Positions 26,638 to 35,855 of a DNA stretch of 64,000 nt are shown here, piece by piece. The notes beneath the pieces are model-generated. The model did no database searches, was not told where the DNA came from, and saw nothing but the letters and a program-made list of their open reading frames with translations. The stretch comes from an uncultured Clostridia bacterium. Lineage in GTDB: Bacteria > Bacillota > Peptococcia > Peptococcales > Peptococcaceae. Where the stretch lies: positions 1-64,000 of the forward strand of contig CALXUG010000001.1 of NCBI GenBank assembly GCA_944391625.1, written 5' to 3'. Within the stretch, counting starts at the first letter, position 1, and the number at the start of each line of letters is the position of its first letter. The position numbers were made by a program, and so were the translations under genes.

Positions 26638-29600
26638 TCTGTTGCCTCCTGCTTTTGTTCTTTCACCGAAATATTTTCGGCACCCAGCAGCTTACTCAAC
26701 GCCATAATCAAATCAATATCTGTATTGACCCAGAATTGATATTCTGCTAAGACCATTCGTTTTTCTTCACTAAAATAAAAATATACAGGCATCGGACCGG
26801 CATGCTGCCGCAGAATCAGCTTCAGCTTCTGTTGCGTTTGCGCAGAGCTGTTGGCGCCAGCCAGCCGCAAATACAATTTTTTATTCTGTTTGGCAGCCAC
26901 CTCTTGCAGCGAGATTACCTGCGGTGCAGTTTCTTCCGGTTCGGGCATAGCCGAATAAGGTATCGTTGACTCTGATACTGTCATCGTCCCATTGGCACTT
27001 CCATGCGTCGGCTGTTGCTTTTTCTGCGCACGCCACTGTGCATCACTGGGCAATGGCAGAATCTCATCGGCAGACAACTTGGGATTATCTTCCTGGGCCA
27101 GATAGCGGCCTTTAATCAGCACAATGGCATCCTTCTGAATCATCTCCCGATATCGCACAAAGGTTTTTGGAAATACCAGCATATCAATGGTGCCGGTCAA
27201 ATCTTCAAACTGGCAGGTGGCCATAGTGTCGCCCCGCTTTGTGGTGTTAATTTTAAAGGTATTAATCATGCCGCCTAAAATTACCCGCTGCTGATCCTGT
27301 TCCTCGGTCAGTTCCGCCAGCGTGGCAGAAGTTTTTTCTGCCAGCACCTGTGTGTAATCATCCAAAGGATGGCCACTGACATACAAACCCAAAATCTGTT
27401 TTTCCATAGCCAACAACTCCTGGCTGCTGAAATCAGGCATATCCGGCAGCGGAATAGGCGCATAGCGCGAAGTCAGTCCGGTTTCCTCTGCAAAATCAAA
27501 GAGTGACATCTGCGCACTGTTTTTACTGCGGCGAATCTCATTACCCTGTTCCAGACACTGATCCAAAATCTCCAACAGCTGCCGCTTATTGCCCTCCACA
27601 GAGTCAAAAGCGCCGCCTTTAATCAGATTTTCTATCATACGCTTGTTGACCTGCCCCAAATCCACTCGGGCGCAAAAGTCCTGCAATGAGGTGAACGGGC
27701 CTTCCTCATTGCGCACTTGAATGATAGACTGCATAGCGCCTTTTCCTACATTTTTCATGGCAGCCAAACCAAAACGGATGCGCCCATTGGCTACGGTAAA
27801 ACTTTCCTGACTTTCGTTGACATCCGGCGTCAACACCGCAATGCCCATTCGCTTACATTCCGCAATATAAAAAGATACTCGGTCTGCCGAATCCATAATG
27901 CTGGTCAGCAAAGCCGCCATAAATTCCACCGGATACTGCGCTTTCAGATAAGCGGTCTGATAAGCTACAATGGCATAAGCAGCGCTGTGACTTTTATTAA
28001 AGCCATATCCGGCAAAATATTCAATCAATTCAAATACCTTGGCAGCGACAGAGCGTTCCACATTATTTTTTTCTGCACCGTCCATAAAGTCCTGCTTCAT
28101 AGCAGCAATAATTTCCGGTTTTTTCTTACCCATAGCCCGGCGCAGCATATCTGCCTGTCCCAGAGAGAAACCAGCCAAATCGCTGGCAATTCGCATAACC
28201 TGCTCCTGATATAAAATGACGCCGTAGGTAGGCTGCAAAATAGGCTCCAACAACGGATGCAGATATTCAATCTCTTTGCGCCCATGCTTGCGCTCTATAA
28301 AATCCTCTGCCATGCCGCTGTTCAGCGGACCGGGCCGATACAAGGCCACCAGCGCAATAATATCCTCCAGATCATTGGGCTGCAGTTCGCGCATAATGGC
28401 CCGTAGGCCGTTGCTTTCTAACTGGAATACCCCGATACTTTCCCCATCGCATAACAGCTGATAGGTGGCAGCATCGTCCATCGGCATTTGATTAAAATCA
28501 ATTACAACGCCATGATTTTGCTGTATCATATCTACCGCTTTATTGATCACGGTCAATGTCCGCAGCCCCAAAAAATCCATTTTCAACAAACCGATTTCTT
28601 CCACGTTTTCCTTGGCAAATTGGGTGATGACACCGCATTCTGCCGATTTTTGCAGCGGCAGATAATGATCCAGCGGCTCCTTGGAAATTACCACACCGGC
28701 AGCGTGGGTGCCCGCATGGCGGGGCAATCCTTCCAGCTTTTGCGCTGTAGCAATCAATTCGGCAATCTGCGGATCCTCCTCGCAATAATTGCGCAGCTCC
28801 TGCGAAGCGTTCAATGCCTTCTCAATGGTCATGCCCAATTCGTTGGGAATGGCTTTGGCTACCTTGTTCACCGTTGTAATAGGCACGCTCATAACCCGTC
28901 CTACATCACGGATAGCGCCGCGGGCAGCCATCGTACCAAAAGTAATAATCTGGCAAACATGGTCCTGACCATATTTTTCAATGACATAATCGATAACCTC
29001 GCCCCGCCGCTCGTAGCAAAAATCAATATCAATATCGGGCATACTAACCCGCTCCGGGTTCAAAAACCGTTCAAACAGTAAATCATATTTTAACGGGTCG
29101 ATATCGGTAATATGCAGCGCATAGGATACAATACTGCCCGCCGCAGACCCGCGCCCCGGGCCCACATAGATGCCCCGCTCTCTGGCAAAACGGATAAAGT
29201 CCCACACGATTAAAAAATAACCGGAATAGCCCATTTGCTTAATCACCGAAAGCTCATATTCCAGCCGCTGCATCACAGCTTCGGTAACGGGCTGATAACG
29301 GGTTGCAATTTCTTTGCGGCACAATTCTTCAAAATAACTGTCCAGTGTATATCCTTCTGGTACGTCAAAAATCGGCATGTGATTCTCGCCAAAAACAAAA
29401 TCAAAATTACACTGCTCAGCAATTTTCAAAGTATTGGTCAACGCTTGGGGATAATCACCCAAAACCTGCTGCATTTCATCATAACTTTTCAAATAAAAGT
29501 TGTTGCTGTCAAAGCGCATCCGATTGACATCATCCAAAGTTTTCCCCATCTGAATGCACATCATCACATCCTGCGTTTTGGCATCTTCTGCATAGACATA

Positions 29601-30224
29601 ATGGTTATCGTTGGTAGCCACCAGCGGAATGCCCAATTCCTGGCCAAGCAAGTCCAGATGATAATTAATCTGCATCTGCTCATGAATCCCATGATTCTGC
29701 ACTTCAAAATAATAGTTTTCCGCCCCGAAGGTGTCCCGATACCACAAAGCCGCTTCTCTCGCTCCATCCAAATCCTCCTGCAAGATCTTCTGCGCCACCT
29801 CACCGGCCATACAACCAGACAACGCAATTAATCCTTCATGATACTGGGCCAAAAGTTCCCTGTCCACTCTGGGTTTATAATAAAAGCCTTCCAGAGAAGC
29901 CAGCGACTCCAATCGAGATAAATTGCGGTAGCCAACTTCATTTTTTACCAACAAAATCAAATGATAAGCGCTGTCATCCAGACCCGCCTGCCGGTCAAAC
30001 CGAGTTCGCGGTGCCACGTATACTTCACAGCCGATAATAGGTTTTATCCCTTCTTTTTTGCAGGCTTTATAAAAATCTACCACACCATACATCACACCAT
30101 GGTCAGTAATGGCCAGCGCCGGCATATTCAATTCTTTGGCTCGTTTTAACAATTCCTGAATTTTACTGGCGCCATCCAAAAGACTATAGGCGGTGTGGTT
30201 ATGTAAATGAACAAAAGGGTTCAC
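26634..30224 (-). CDS. dnaE: DNA polymerase III alpha subunit, DnaE type
   Basis: The 1196-residue replicative polymerase starts at a GTG with AAGGAG seven bases upstream. Domains in order are: PHP (FVHLHNHTAYSLLDG), palm with the catalytic aspartates near PDIDIDFCYERR, fingers including GPGRGSAAGSIVSYAL, a helix-hairpin-helix region, the OB-fold (about 980-1060) and a C-terminal tail. Firmicutes use DnaE together with PolC. It is followed by the overlapping coaD. Confidence 0.97.
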   Translation of the reverse strand: MNPFVHLHNHTAYSLLDGASKIQELLKRAKELNMPALAITDHGVMYGVVDFYKACKKEGIKPIIGCEVYVAPRTRFDRQAGLDDSAYHLILLVKNEVGYRNLSRLESLASLEGFYYKPRVDRELLAQYHEGLIALSGCMAGEVAQKILQEDLDGAREAALWYRDTFGAENYYFEVQNHGIHEQMQINYHLDLLGQELGIPLVATNDNHYVYAEDAKTQDVMMCIQMGKTLDDVNRMRFDSNNFYLKSYDEMQQVLGDYPQALTNTLKIAEQCNFDFVFGENHMPIFDVPEGYTLDSYFEELCRKEIATRYQPVTEAVMQRLEYELSVIKQMGYSGYFLIVWDFIRFARERGIYVGPGRGSAAGSIVSYALHITDIDPLKYDLLFERFLNPERVSMPDIDIDFCYERRGEVIDYVIEKYGQDHVCQIITFGTMAARGAIRDVGRVMSVPITTVNKVAKAIPNELGMTIEKALNASQELRNYCEEDPQIAELIATAQKLEGLPRHAGTHAAGVVISKEPLDHYLPLQKSAECGVITQFAKENVEEIGLLKMDFLGLRTLTVINKAVDMIQQNHGVVIDFNQMPMDDAATYQLLCDGESIGVFQLESNGLRAIMRELQPNDLEDIIALVALYRPGPLNSGMAEDFIERKHGRKEIEYLHPLLEPILQPTYGVILYQEQVMRIASDLAGFSLGQADMLRRAMGKKKPEIIAAMKQDFMDGAEKNNVERSVAAKVFELIEYFAGYGFNKSHSAAYAIVAYQTAYLKAQYPVEFMAALLTSIMDSADRVSFYIAECKRMGIAVLTPDVNESQESFTVANGRIRFGLAAMKNVGKGAMQSIIQVRNEEGPFTSLQDFCARVDLGQVNKRMIENLIKGGAFDSVEGNKRQLLEILDQCLEQGNEIRRSKNSAQMSLFDFAEETGLTSRYAPIPLPDMPDFSSQELLAMEKQILGLYVSGHPLDDYTQVLAEKTSATLAELTEEQDQQRVILGGMINTFKINTTKRGDTMATCQFEDLTGTIDMLVFPKTFVRYREMIQKDAIVLIKGRYLAQEDNPKLSADEILPLPSDAQWRAQKKQQPTHGSANGTMTVSESTIPYSAMPEPEETAPQVISLQEVAAKQNKKLYLRLAGANSSAQTQQKLKLILRQHAGPMPVYFYFSEEKRMVLAEYQFWVNTDIDLIMALSKLLGAENISVKEQKQEATE

Positions 30225-30261
30225 AATCCCACTCCTTTCTTGCGTTTTTACGACAGAGAAA

Positions 30262-30287
30262 ACAGCAGATTACAAAAAATCTGCTGC
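30262..30287 (-). terminator. Hairpin between the ytoI-like gene and dnaE
   Basis: CAGCAGATT and AATCTGCTG pair around a six-base loop, followed on the minus strand by TTTTCTC. It may partly end transcription before dnaE. Confidence 0.6.
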
Positions 30288-30292
30288 ACTGT

Positions 30293-31606
30293 TTATTTTT
30301 TCAATACTTTCAGAATTATATGCGCTTTATATTTTATCTGCTCTGCAGTTTTTATGATCACTTCCGCTTTGCAATATTTCTTGTCCGACTGCAACAGCTC
30401 TACGGTTACTGTAAGTTCTTCCTCCTGCTGCACCGGCTGCAAGCAGATCAGATGCATATCATCAACCACCGTTTGCAGACGGTACAGCTTGCGGGCTGCA
30501 ATGGTGGCTGCGTTGCTGATAATCATGCTCAGCGCCCCGGCGCTGGCAATATTAACTTCATTCATCATAAACTGGGTAATGTTGCCCACTATCGAAATTT
30601 TGTTTTCTTCCGTTGTATCCCCCAGTTTAAATCCGCTTAAAGTCAGATTATCCACCGTTTCTCCAAATTGAGGCTGCTTTTGGGTCTGCTGCAGAGCCTG
30701 AATGATATCCTGCCGATTCACAACGCCAACCAATCGATTATCATCCTCTATGACCGGAATCATGTCGCAATCTTCCCACACCAGCAACCGGGAGATATGG
30801 CTGACCAGACTGTCCGGTTTGGCTGTCAGCATCTCTGTATCCATCACCTCACTGATGGGCATATTGCTGCTCATACCGGTGATAGACAGCGGCGTTACAA
30901 CCCCCAGCAGCTTATTTTCACCATTGATAACCGGAAAATTGCTGTGCCCTGATTTCAAAGTCAGCTCATGCCAGTCCAAAATGGTATCATGGGTAAAGAG
31001 TGTTGCCACATCCTGCTTCATAATATCGCCAATGCGAACCAGATCCTGCTGCACCAGCCGCTCATAAATAGCTTTGTTAATCATAGAAATGGTTTCAAAG
31101 GCATCATAAGGCGACACCATAACCGGCGTACCTGTTTCTTCTGCCTGCCGCAGCAGATCAGAAGATGGCATAGCCCCACCCACAATCAGCAGCGCCGCGC
31201 CTTTTTTTATAGCAAAGCTTTGCAGCGCAGCTACATTGCTGACAATCACCAATGTGTTTGTATTAATATTCTTTTTTCCCAGCTCTTCTGTACTAAAACA
31301 CGCTGCAAAGGACTTGGGAATCCGTCCGCTATAATTTTGCCCGGTTAAAAAGGTGCCCTCCACAATCAAATTAATTTCATGCAGCGTCATATCCTCCAGC
31401 TGTTTCTTGACCGGCTTTTCAATTCGTATGGTAGCCACTTTGGGAATAGAGCTGACCAAACCCACATTTTCAGCTTGTTTGATGGCTCGATAAGCAGTCC
31501 CTTCACTGACTTCCAAATCTTTTGCAATCTGCCGCACCGAAACTTTGGTGCCGACAGGTAAGGCTTCAATGTATTTCAAAATCTGTTCATGTTTTGTCGA
31601 CGTCAT
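30293..31606 (-). CDS. CBS-DRTGG domain regulator, YtoI-like
   Basis: The 437-residue protein resembles Bacillus YtoI. An N-terminal helix-turn-helix (VSVRQIAKDLEVSEGTAYRAI) is followed by a DRTGG domain (about 75-180), two CBS domains (about 195-310), and a hotdog/MaoC-like domain at the C terminus. CBS pairs bind adenine nucleotides, so it may be a nucleotide-sensing regulator; targets are unknown. The start at 31606 has GAGGTG upstream. A strong promoter precedes it. Confidence 0.85.
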   Translation of the reverse strand: MTSTKHEQILKYIEALPVGTKVSVRQIAKDLEVSEGTAYRAIKQAENVGLVSSIPKVATIRIEKPVKKQLEDMTLHEINLIVEGTFLTGQNYSGRIPKSFAACFSTEELGKKNINTNTLVIVSNVAALQSFAIKKGAALLIVGGAMPSSDLLRQAEETGTPVMVSPYDAFETISMINKAIYERLVQQDLVRIGDIMKQDVATLFTHDTILDWHELTLKSGHSNFPVINGENKLLGVVTPLSITGMSSNMPISEVMDTEMLTAKPDSLVSHISRLLVWEDCDMIPVIEDDNRLVGVVNRQDIIQALQQTQKQPQFGETVDNLTLSGFKLGDTTEENKISIVGNITQFMMNEVNIASAGALSMIISNAATIAARKLYRLQTVVDDMHLICLQPVQQEEELTVTVELLQSDKKYCKAEVIIKTAEQIKYKAHIILKVLKK

Positions 31607-31625
31607 TTTTTTCACCTCACCTGCT

Positions 31626-31654
31626 ATTATACTATAACACGTTCCATATCTCAA
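31626..31654 (-). promoter_or_regulatory. Promoter of the ytoI-like gene
   Basis: Minus strand TTGAGA, 17 bases, TATAAT. Confidence 0.7.
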
Positions 31655-31692
31655 CATAAAACCATAATTGTTTTATAACAGTTTTATATCAA

Positions 31693-31866
31693 TCAACTCC
31701 ACTGATGCTTTCGCATATAACCATGCACCATACCGCCCAATCTGCCGCTTTCTGCCGATGTCAGCTCACCCCATCCAGCCCGCATAATTTTTTCACCATA
31801 CCCCAATTGCTGAGCCAGTTCCAATTTCAAAATATCTTTTGTATAGTACGTTTTTGTTCTTCCCAT
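31693..31866 (-). CDS. SspF-like small acid-soluble spore protein
   Basis: The 57-residue product aligns along its length with Bacillus SspF: an N-terminal MGR, then the alpha/beta-SASP core KLELAQQLGY and GWGELTSAESGRLGGMVHG. Such proteins coat and protect DNA in the dormant spore. The ATG at 31866 is chosen because homologues start there (MGR). AAGGA is 11 bases upstream, and a TTG seven codons earlier has no good site. This is the main hint of sporulation in the window. Confidence 0.75.
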   Translation of the reverse strand: MGRTKTYYTKDILKLELAQQLGYGEKIMRAGWGELTSAESGRLGGMVHGYMRKHQWS

Positions 31867-32034
31867 ACCAAAGTCATTCCTTTCCAATTTAGAATCTCGA
31901 TCCTCTTTAGTATGTCCATCTCACAACCAAAACCATACCAATGATCCACTGTCATCTTGATTTCCCAGCTTAATTTTTCTGATAAACTTTGAGCGTTTAC
32001 CCGTTTTTCGCATATTTTTATATCAATTTTATAC

Positions 32035-32385
32035 TTAAAGCCGCTGTTCCAATTGCTCCAGCCGTATCCGCAGCGCAGCAATCTCCTCCAAAATCTGCTG
32101 CTCCGACATGCTATTCTGACAGCGCGCTGTATGATCCACTGTAGTTACCGTATTATCTATATTTTTATTGCAGCGGCTATAACAATGTCCTGGACCCGAC
32201 TGCCAAAATTGCTGCTGCGCATTAAACACCAAAATAATCTGACCGATCAGTTGCAGCCAGTTGCCAACCAAATTCTGTACATTAAACGGCATATGGTACG
32301 ATGAAATATTGCCCAACAGTTCTGCCAGCAGCAACACCCCTTCCGGATGGGCATCCTGTATTGTTTCCTCTACGCTGTCATCCAT
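32035..32385 (-). CDS. Hypothetical protein with C-terminal coiled coil
   Basis: The 116-residue product has a good ribosome binding site (GGGGAGAG). The N-terminal half is amphipathic and partly hydrophobic (NWLQLIGQIILVFNAQQQF); the last 25 residues form a Leu-zipper-like helix (LEEIAALRIRLEQLEQRL). No family is recognised. It precedes the sspF-like gene in the same direction. Confidence 0.55.
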   Translation of the reverse strand: MDDSVEETIQDAHPEGVLLLAELLGNISSYHMPFNVQNLVGNWLQLIGQIILVFNAQQQFWQSGPGHCYSRCNKNIDNTVTTVDHTARCQNSMSEQQILEEIAALRIRLEQLEQRL

Positions 32386-32429
32386 AGTTCTCTCCCCCCT
32401 TGCATTTTGTTTTCTCTTACAGCATATAC

Positions 32430-32464
32430 AAAAAGCTACCCTCTGGTGTCAGAGAGTAGCTTTT
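32430..32464. terminator. Bidirectional terminator
   Basis: AAAAGCTACTCTCT and AGAGGGTAGCTTTT pair with one wobble around a short loop. It marks the start of a roughly 570-base non-coding stretch. Confidence 0.8.
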
Positions 32465-33032
32465 CAACCACATTTTTTATTGATTTTATAGACGAAAATC
32501 GTCTTATAACTTCTTGCAAGTGTTTATTGAAGTGAGGAAAAAACCTGTACTTTCAATGGTTTTCCCGTTTCCGCTTGTATCTTCTCATATCGCCGTATAA
32601 GTTGGTTTTGTAGAGTTGGGCACCATTTTAGCACCACAAACAAGGCAATACACACAAGTACAGGACAGTGTTATTACGCCCACAAAGGTAGTTTAGAACA
32701 ACATTGCTTATGCCCACTATGTTACGCATTAGATGTTCATTAAGCATTGCAAACAAAGACTTTACAGGCACTGAAACTGATATGGCAAGGTGTTTATACC
32801 TTTTCCCTCAAAATACTCTTTAACTGCGTAACATTTCAAAGTAAGCTGTTATCTGTTCTGATTATACTTTTCCTTTCCATTCCTTTATGAAAAGTTCCGT
32901 AGCAAGCATAGGAAGGAGGTACCCTTTCCGTAAAAATCACCCGTTTCCGTCTGCGACAGAAAGAGAGATTTTTGCTTGTTGGGAATATCCCAAACCCTTG
33001 TTGCATATAAACAGATTTTGTTTGAAAAGCAC
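32465..33032. other. Non-coding, remnant-like stretch
   Basis: No convincing gene is found. The stretch holds one copy of the att-like repeat (32537-32564) and fragmentary frames on both strands without start sites. It may be debris of a lost mobile element. Confidence 0.4.
32537..32564. repeat. Att-like repeat, copy 1
   Basis: A 28-base segment with inverted AAAACC/GGTTTT ends is matched at 34077-34104 with three differences. Such segments often occur at integration sites of tyrosine-recombinase elements. Confidence 0.5.
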
Positions 33033-33731
33033 TTACTTTTCCACAAGAAACACCGTTGCATGTTCCCACTCATAAAGCTTCTTCATACTGTATTCTTCGC
33101 ACGATTTATCATCCATATAAATCGGCAGTCCTGTTTCTTCTTCAAATATAGCTGCCATCGTTTCCCCATCATCTGCTGCAAGAACTTTTTTCATCCCTTC
33201 CAAATAAAATGGTGCGTCAATTATATCGCAAATATCTTCAGCTTCTACTGGTGTAATATCCTCATAGTCAAACAGATACTCTCCTCTGCAACCTCTTGCA
33301 TCTGGTTTTCCAGTATTGCAGACAGCATAAATAGAGAAATTAGTATCGTCAAACAACCCCACACCTAATGCCTGTACGCCACAAAGATATGCATATTCCT
33401 TCATCTCTTCGCGCAAGTTCTCAATACGAATATGATCATACCAATAGATACTCACAAAATGTTCCCGCACAACAATTATAGCGGGATCGCCCTCTCCCAT
33501 ATCTTTTTGAGCTTCTTTCATCATTTGAGCAAGAGTGGATTCTTTTTCCGCTTTCTCATTTGGGTCAGTAATTTCACTAATATTTTTATTCGCAAAGGCC
33601 TTAATGATTTCCATAGCCAAAAGGTCCTTCGTACTTGGTCCTTTCTTCTTGCGAAACGCCCCTTTTAATTTAGTAAGTACCTCTGTGCTGTCATCACATC
33701 TTAAATGAACACTGGCGTGTTTTGCTCCCAT
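33033..33731 (-). CDS. Hypothetical protein of unknown function
   Basis: The 232-residue soluble protein starts at the ATG with GGGGAGGT upstream. Landmarks are MGAKHASVHLRCDDSTEVL, a basic KKKGPSTKDLL segment, an acidic middle, and IYWYDHIRIENLREEMKEYA. I do not recognise its family. It lies alone between the two att-like repeats and has no nearby partner, consistent with acquired DNA. Confidence 0.65.
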   Translation of the reverse strand: MGAKHASVHLRCDDSTEVLTKLKGAFRKKKGPSTKDLLAMEIIKAFANKNISEITDPNEKAEKESTLAQMMKEAQKDMGEGDPAIIVVREHFVSIYWYDHIRIENLREEMKEYAYLCGVQALGVGLFDDTNFSIYAVCNTGKPDARGCRGEYLFDYEDITPVEAEDICDIIDAPFYLEGMKKVLAADDGETMAAIFEEETGLPIYMDDKSCEEYSMKKLYEWEHATVFLVEK

Positions 33732-33839
33732 CTTCGCTCTACCTCCCCGCTTATAATTTTTGCATTTTAAATGTAGCAAAAGAAAAAACAAATTTATCTA
33801 TATATTATAGCAGGCAAATATGAAATTTTCTACCACATT

Positions 33840-34100
33840 CCACAAATAGCAGAGCCAGCCGCCCTCGTCAACGGTCGAGATAAACGGGCTTCGCCCGCCG
33901 TTGCCAAGTGCGTCTGCCCCTGCTTATGTGGCAACCAAGAGAGCGAAAGCAACGAGTGCTTTCGCCCTCGCATAGTATGGTTTTTCTTATATCTGCCCGT
34001 ATCGTTTTATATCTCCATAGGAAATCTGGGCACCAAAGCGTCAAAAAGCATTGATTTTATAAGTGTCCTAATGGGCGAAAAAACCTGTATTTGCAATGGT
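33840..34100. other. GC-rich non-coding stretch
   Basis: This gap upstream of the orphan gene contains the hairpin GCGAAAGC-aacgagt-GCTTTCGC (33953-33975) and a GGGCTTCGCCC palindrome near 33888. Both stand out from the AT-rich flanks, and no gene is seen. Confidence 0.4.
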
Positions 34101-34104
34101 TTTC
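34077..34104. repeat. Att-like repeat, copy 2
   Basis: This is the partner of 32537-32564, in direct orientation, 1540 bp away. Confidence 0.5.
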
Positions 34105-34161
34105 GCAGTCAAAGACTTTCTGTTGCCTAAAAAACAAATATTATTTTTTATTATTCATTAC

Positions 34162-34977
34162 TCACAGCTCATTTTGATTCTGTTTGACCAGCTTCCAAAA
34201 GCGTTTATGCTTTTGCAGCGCTTCCAATTCTGGATCCTGCATGGCATAATTACGGTTTTCGTCATCCAGCTGTATCGCCTTCTCCAAGGCCAACAAACCG
34301 CGCATCGCTTCTCCCATCAGCGCATAAGTGCAGGCAGCATTGTACCACAAATCTGCATTATCTTCCGTCATGCCCAACGCTTTTTCGTGGCAGAACACTG
34401 CATCCGAATAATCTCCCTGTTCAGCCAGTTCAATACCAAGATTGGAATACAGATAATAATTATCCGGTTCCTGCAGCAACGCCAGAAAATAAATGTGTAT
34501 CGCCTGATCTGCCATATCCATGGCAGATAATTCTACTGCAATAGAAATCATCTCCTGCACACTATCTGCCAGCTGTAATGCCTTGCAAAAACAATCGGCA
34601 GCCTCGGCAGTCCGTTCCAAGCCGGCCAGCACCTGTCCCAGACAATATAACGCATCAATATAATTGGGGCGCAGCGCCAGGCAATGCTTATAATACCGTT
34701 CCGCGCCTTCCTCGCTGCCCATCTCCCGCATGGTGTTGGCCAGCTCATAATACAGATCACTGCTGTCCGGCTTTAACAGCAATCCTTGCACAAAAGCATC
34801 CGCTGCTTTGCCATACTGTTGCATCTGCCGATACCAAAGTCCCATCACAAAACAGATTTCTACATTTAATTGCTGTGTATCTTTCATTTTCTCATAAAAT
34901 TTATCCGCCTGATAAAAATCATTGCTCTGCACCAAAGATTCCCAATGCAGATACGCCAACGTTTTTTCCTCTGCCAC
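34162..34977 (-). CDS. Tetratricopeptide-repeat protein
   Basis: The 271-residue soluble protein is built of about seven TPR helices pairs (for example LYYELANTMREMGSEEGAER, ALYCLGQVLAGLERTAEAAD, LYSNLGIELAEQGDYSDAVF). TPRs are protein-binding scaffolds. The start is a GTG eight bases past the stop of the HEAT gene, so the two are co-translated and may act together. Confidence 0.82.
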   Translation of the reverse strand: MAEEKTLAYLHWESLVQSNDFYQADKFYEKMKDTQQLNVEICFVMGLWYRQMQQYGKAADAFVQGLLLKPDSSDLYYELANTMREMGSEEGAERYYKHCLALRPNYIDALYCLGQVLAGLERTAEAADCFCKALQLADSVQEMISIAVELSAMDMADQAIHIYFLALLQEPDNYYLYSNLGIELAEQGDYSDAVFCHEKALGMTEDNADLWYNAACTYALMGEAMRGLLALEKAIQLDDENRNYAMQDPELEALQKHKRFWKLVKQNQNEL

Positions 34978-34984
34978 AATCGCA

Positions 34985-35623
34985 TCAACCTTTTTTCACA
35001 ATTTGACCGATTGTTGTACACTGCAGACCATCGTTATCATAGATCCATACCGCCGCAGCATCATCAGCCATACTGTTGATTTTATCAAAAGCCGGCTCAT
35101 ATTGCAATTGTTTTAATGCCCAAACCGCCGTCCCGCGCAATTCACCATCTTTGTGCTCCAAAAATCGTTCAATCCGCTTCATGTACGGCTCTATATCCGA
35201 TACATATTCCTTCCCCAAATGGCCCACAGACCACAGCACACCCAAATGGCACATAGGGCTGTCCAATCCATTGGTAATCATAATTTTTACAAATTCACGA
35301 TACTGCTGCGGACAGGCTTTGATCACCGCCGTCATCATCTCCGGCGCAGCCCAGGGCACATTGCCGCTTTCGTCGGCCATCGCCCAAACCGCCCGCCGGA
35401 TAACATTGCGGTAGATTTCATCATTTTGGGCTGCATAGGCCTGCGCCAGCGCTTCCAACGCCGAAACCGCATACCAACGCTGCGCATTGCGGTAATCGCC
35501 CCAGATATTCATTTGCACATAACGCAGCGCCCGAGCGTTATTTTCCTTCCCTAAAGCCACAATGGCCTCATAATTTTGTTCCGCAATATAGTTTGTAATC
35601 ATTTTTTTATAGTCAACACCCAT
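34985..35623 (-). CDS. HEAT-repeat protein, DVU0298-like
   Basis: The 212-residue protein has helical HEAT-like repeats with many Trp residues (NAQRWYAVSALEALAQAYA, IRRAVWAMADESGNVPWAAP, GELRGTAVWALKQLQY), as in DVU0298-type proteins of unknown role in anaerobes. The ATG at 35623 has GAGGTG six bases upstream. It is the first gene of a HEAT-TPR pair. Confidence 0.75.
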   Translation of the reverse strand: MGVDYKKMITNYIAEQNYEAIVALGKENNARALRYVQMNIWGDYRNAQRWYAVSALEALAQAYAAQNDEIYRNVIRRAVWAMADESGNVPWAAPEMMTAVIKACPQQYREFVKIMITNGLDSPMCHLGVLWSVGHLGKEYVSDIEPYMKRIERFLEHKDGELRGTAVWALKQLQYEPAFDKINSMADDAAAVWIYDNDGLQCTTIGQIVKKG

Positions 35624-35855
35624 TGGAATCACCTCTCAAAATTACTGTTGCTATAAACATACCCTTTCTGTCCCAAGAAAAAACCGGAAACGATAAAAAA
35701 TTTGGTTTTGTATAAGAAAATTGCGCAAGGTAGAATCGGTTTTCTATGGGTGTATCACCATCGGACAATATCTGAGTTTATCATAATAGCCCTGCCTTTC
35801 AAACACTTTCACTACGTCATCTACAACACCCATCTAATAATGCCATATCTTAAAA

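Noticed and set aside
31827-32081. Minus-strand frame overlapping the sspF-like gene
   Set aside because: It overlaps a better-supported gene in another frame and has no family similarity.
32537-34104. A complete integrative element
   Set aside because: No integrase, relaxase or excisionase is present; only repeat-like flanks and one orphan gene remain.
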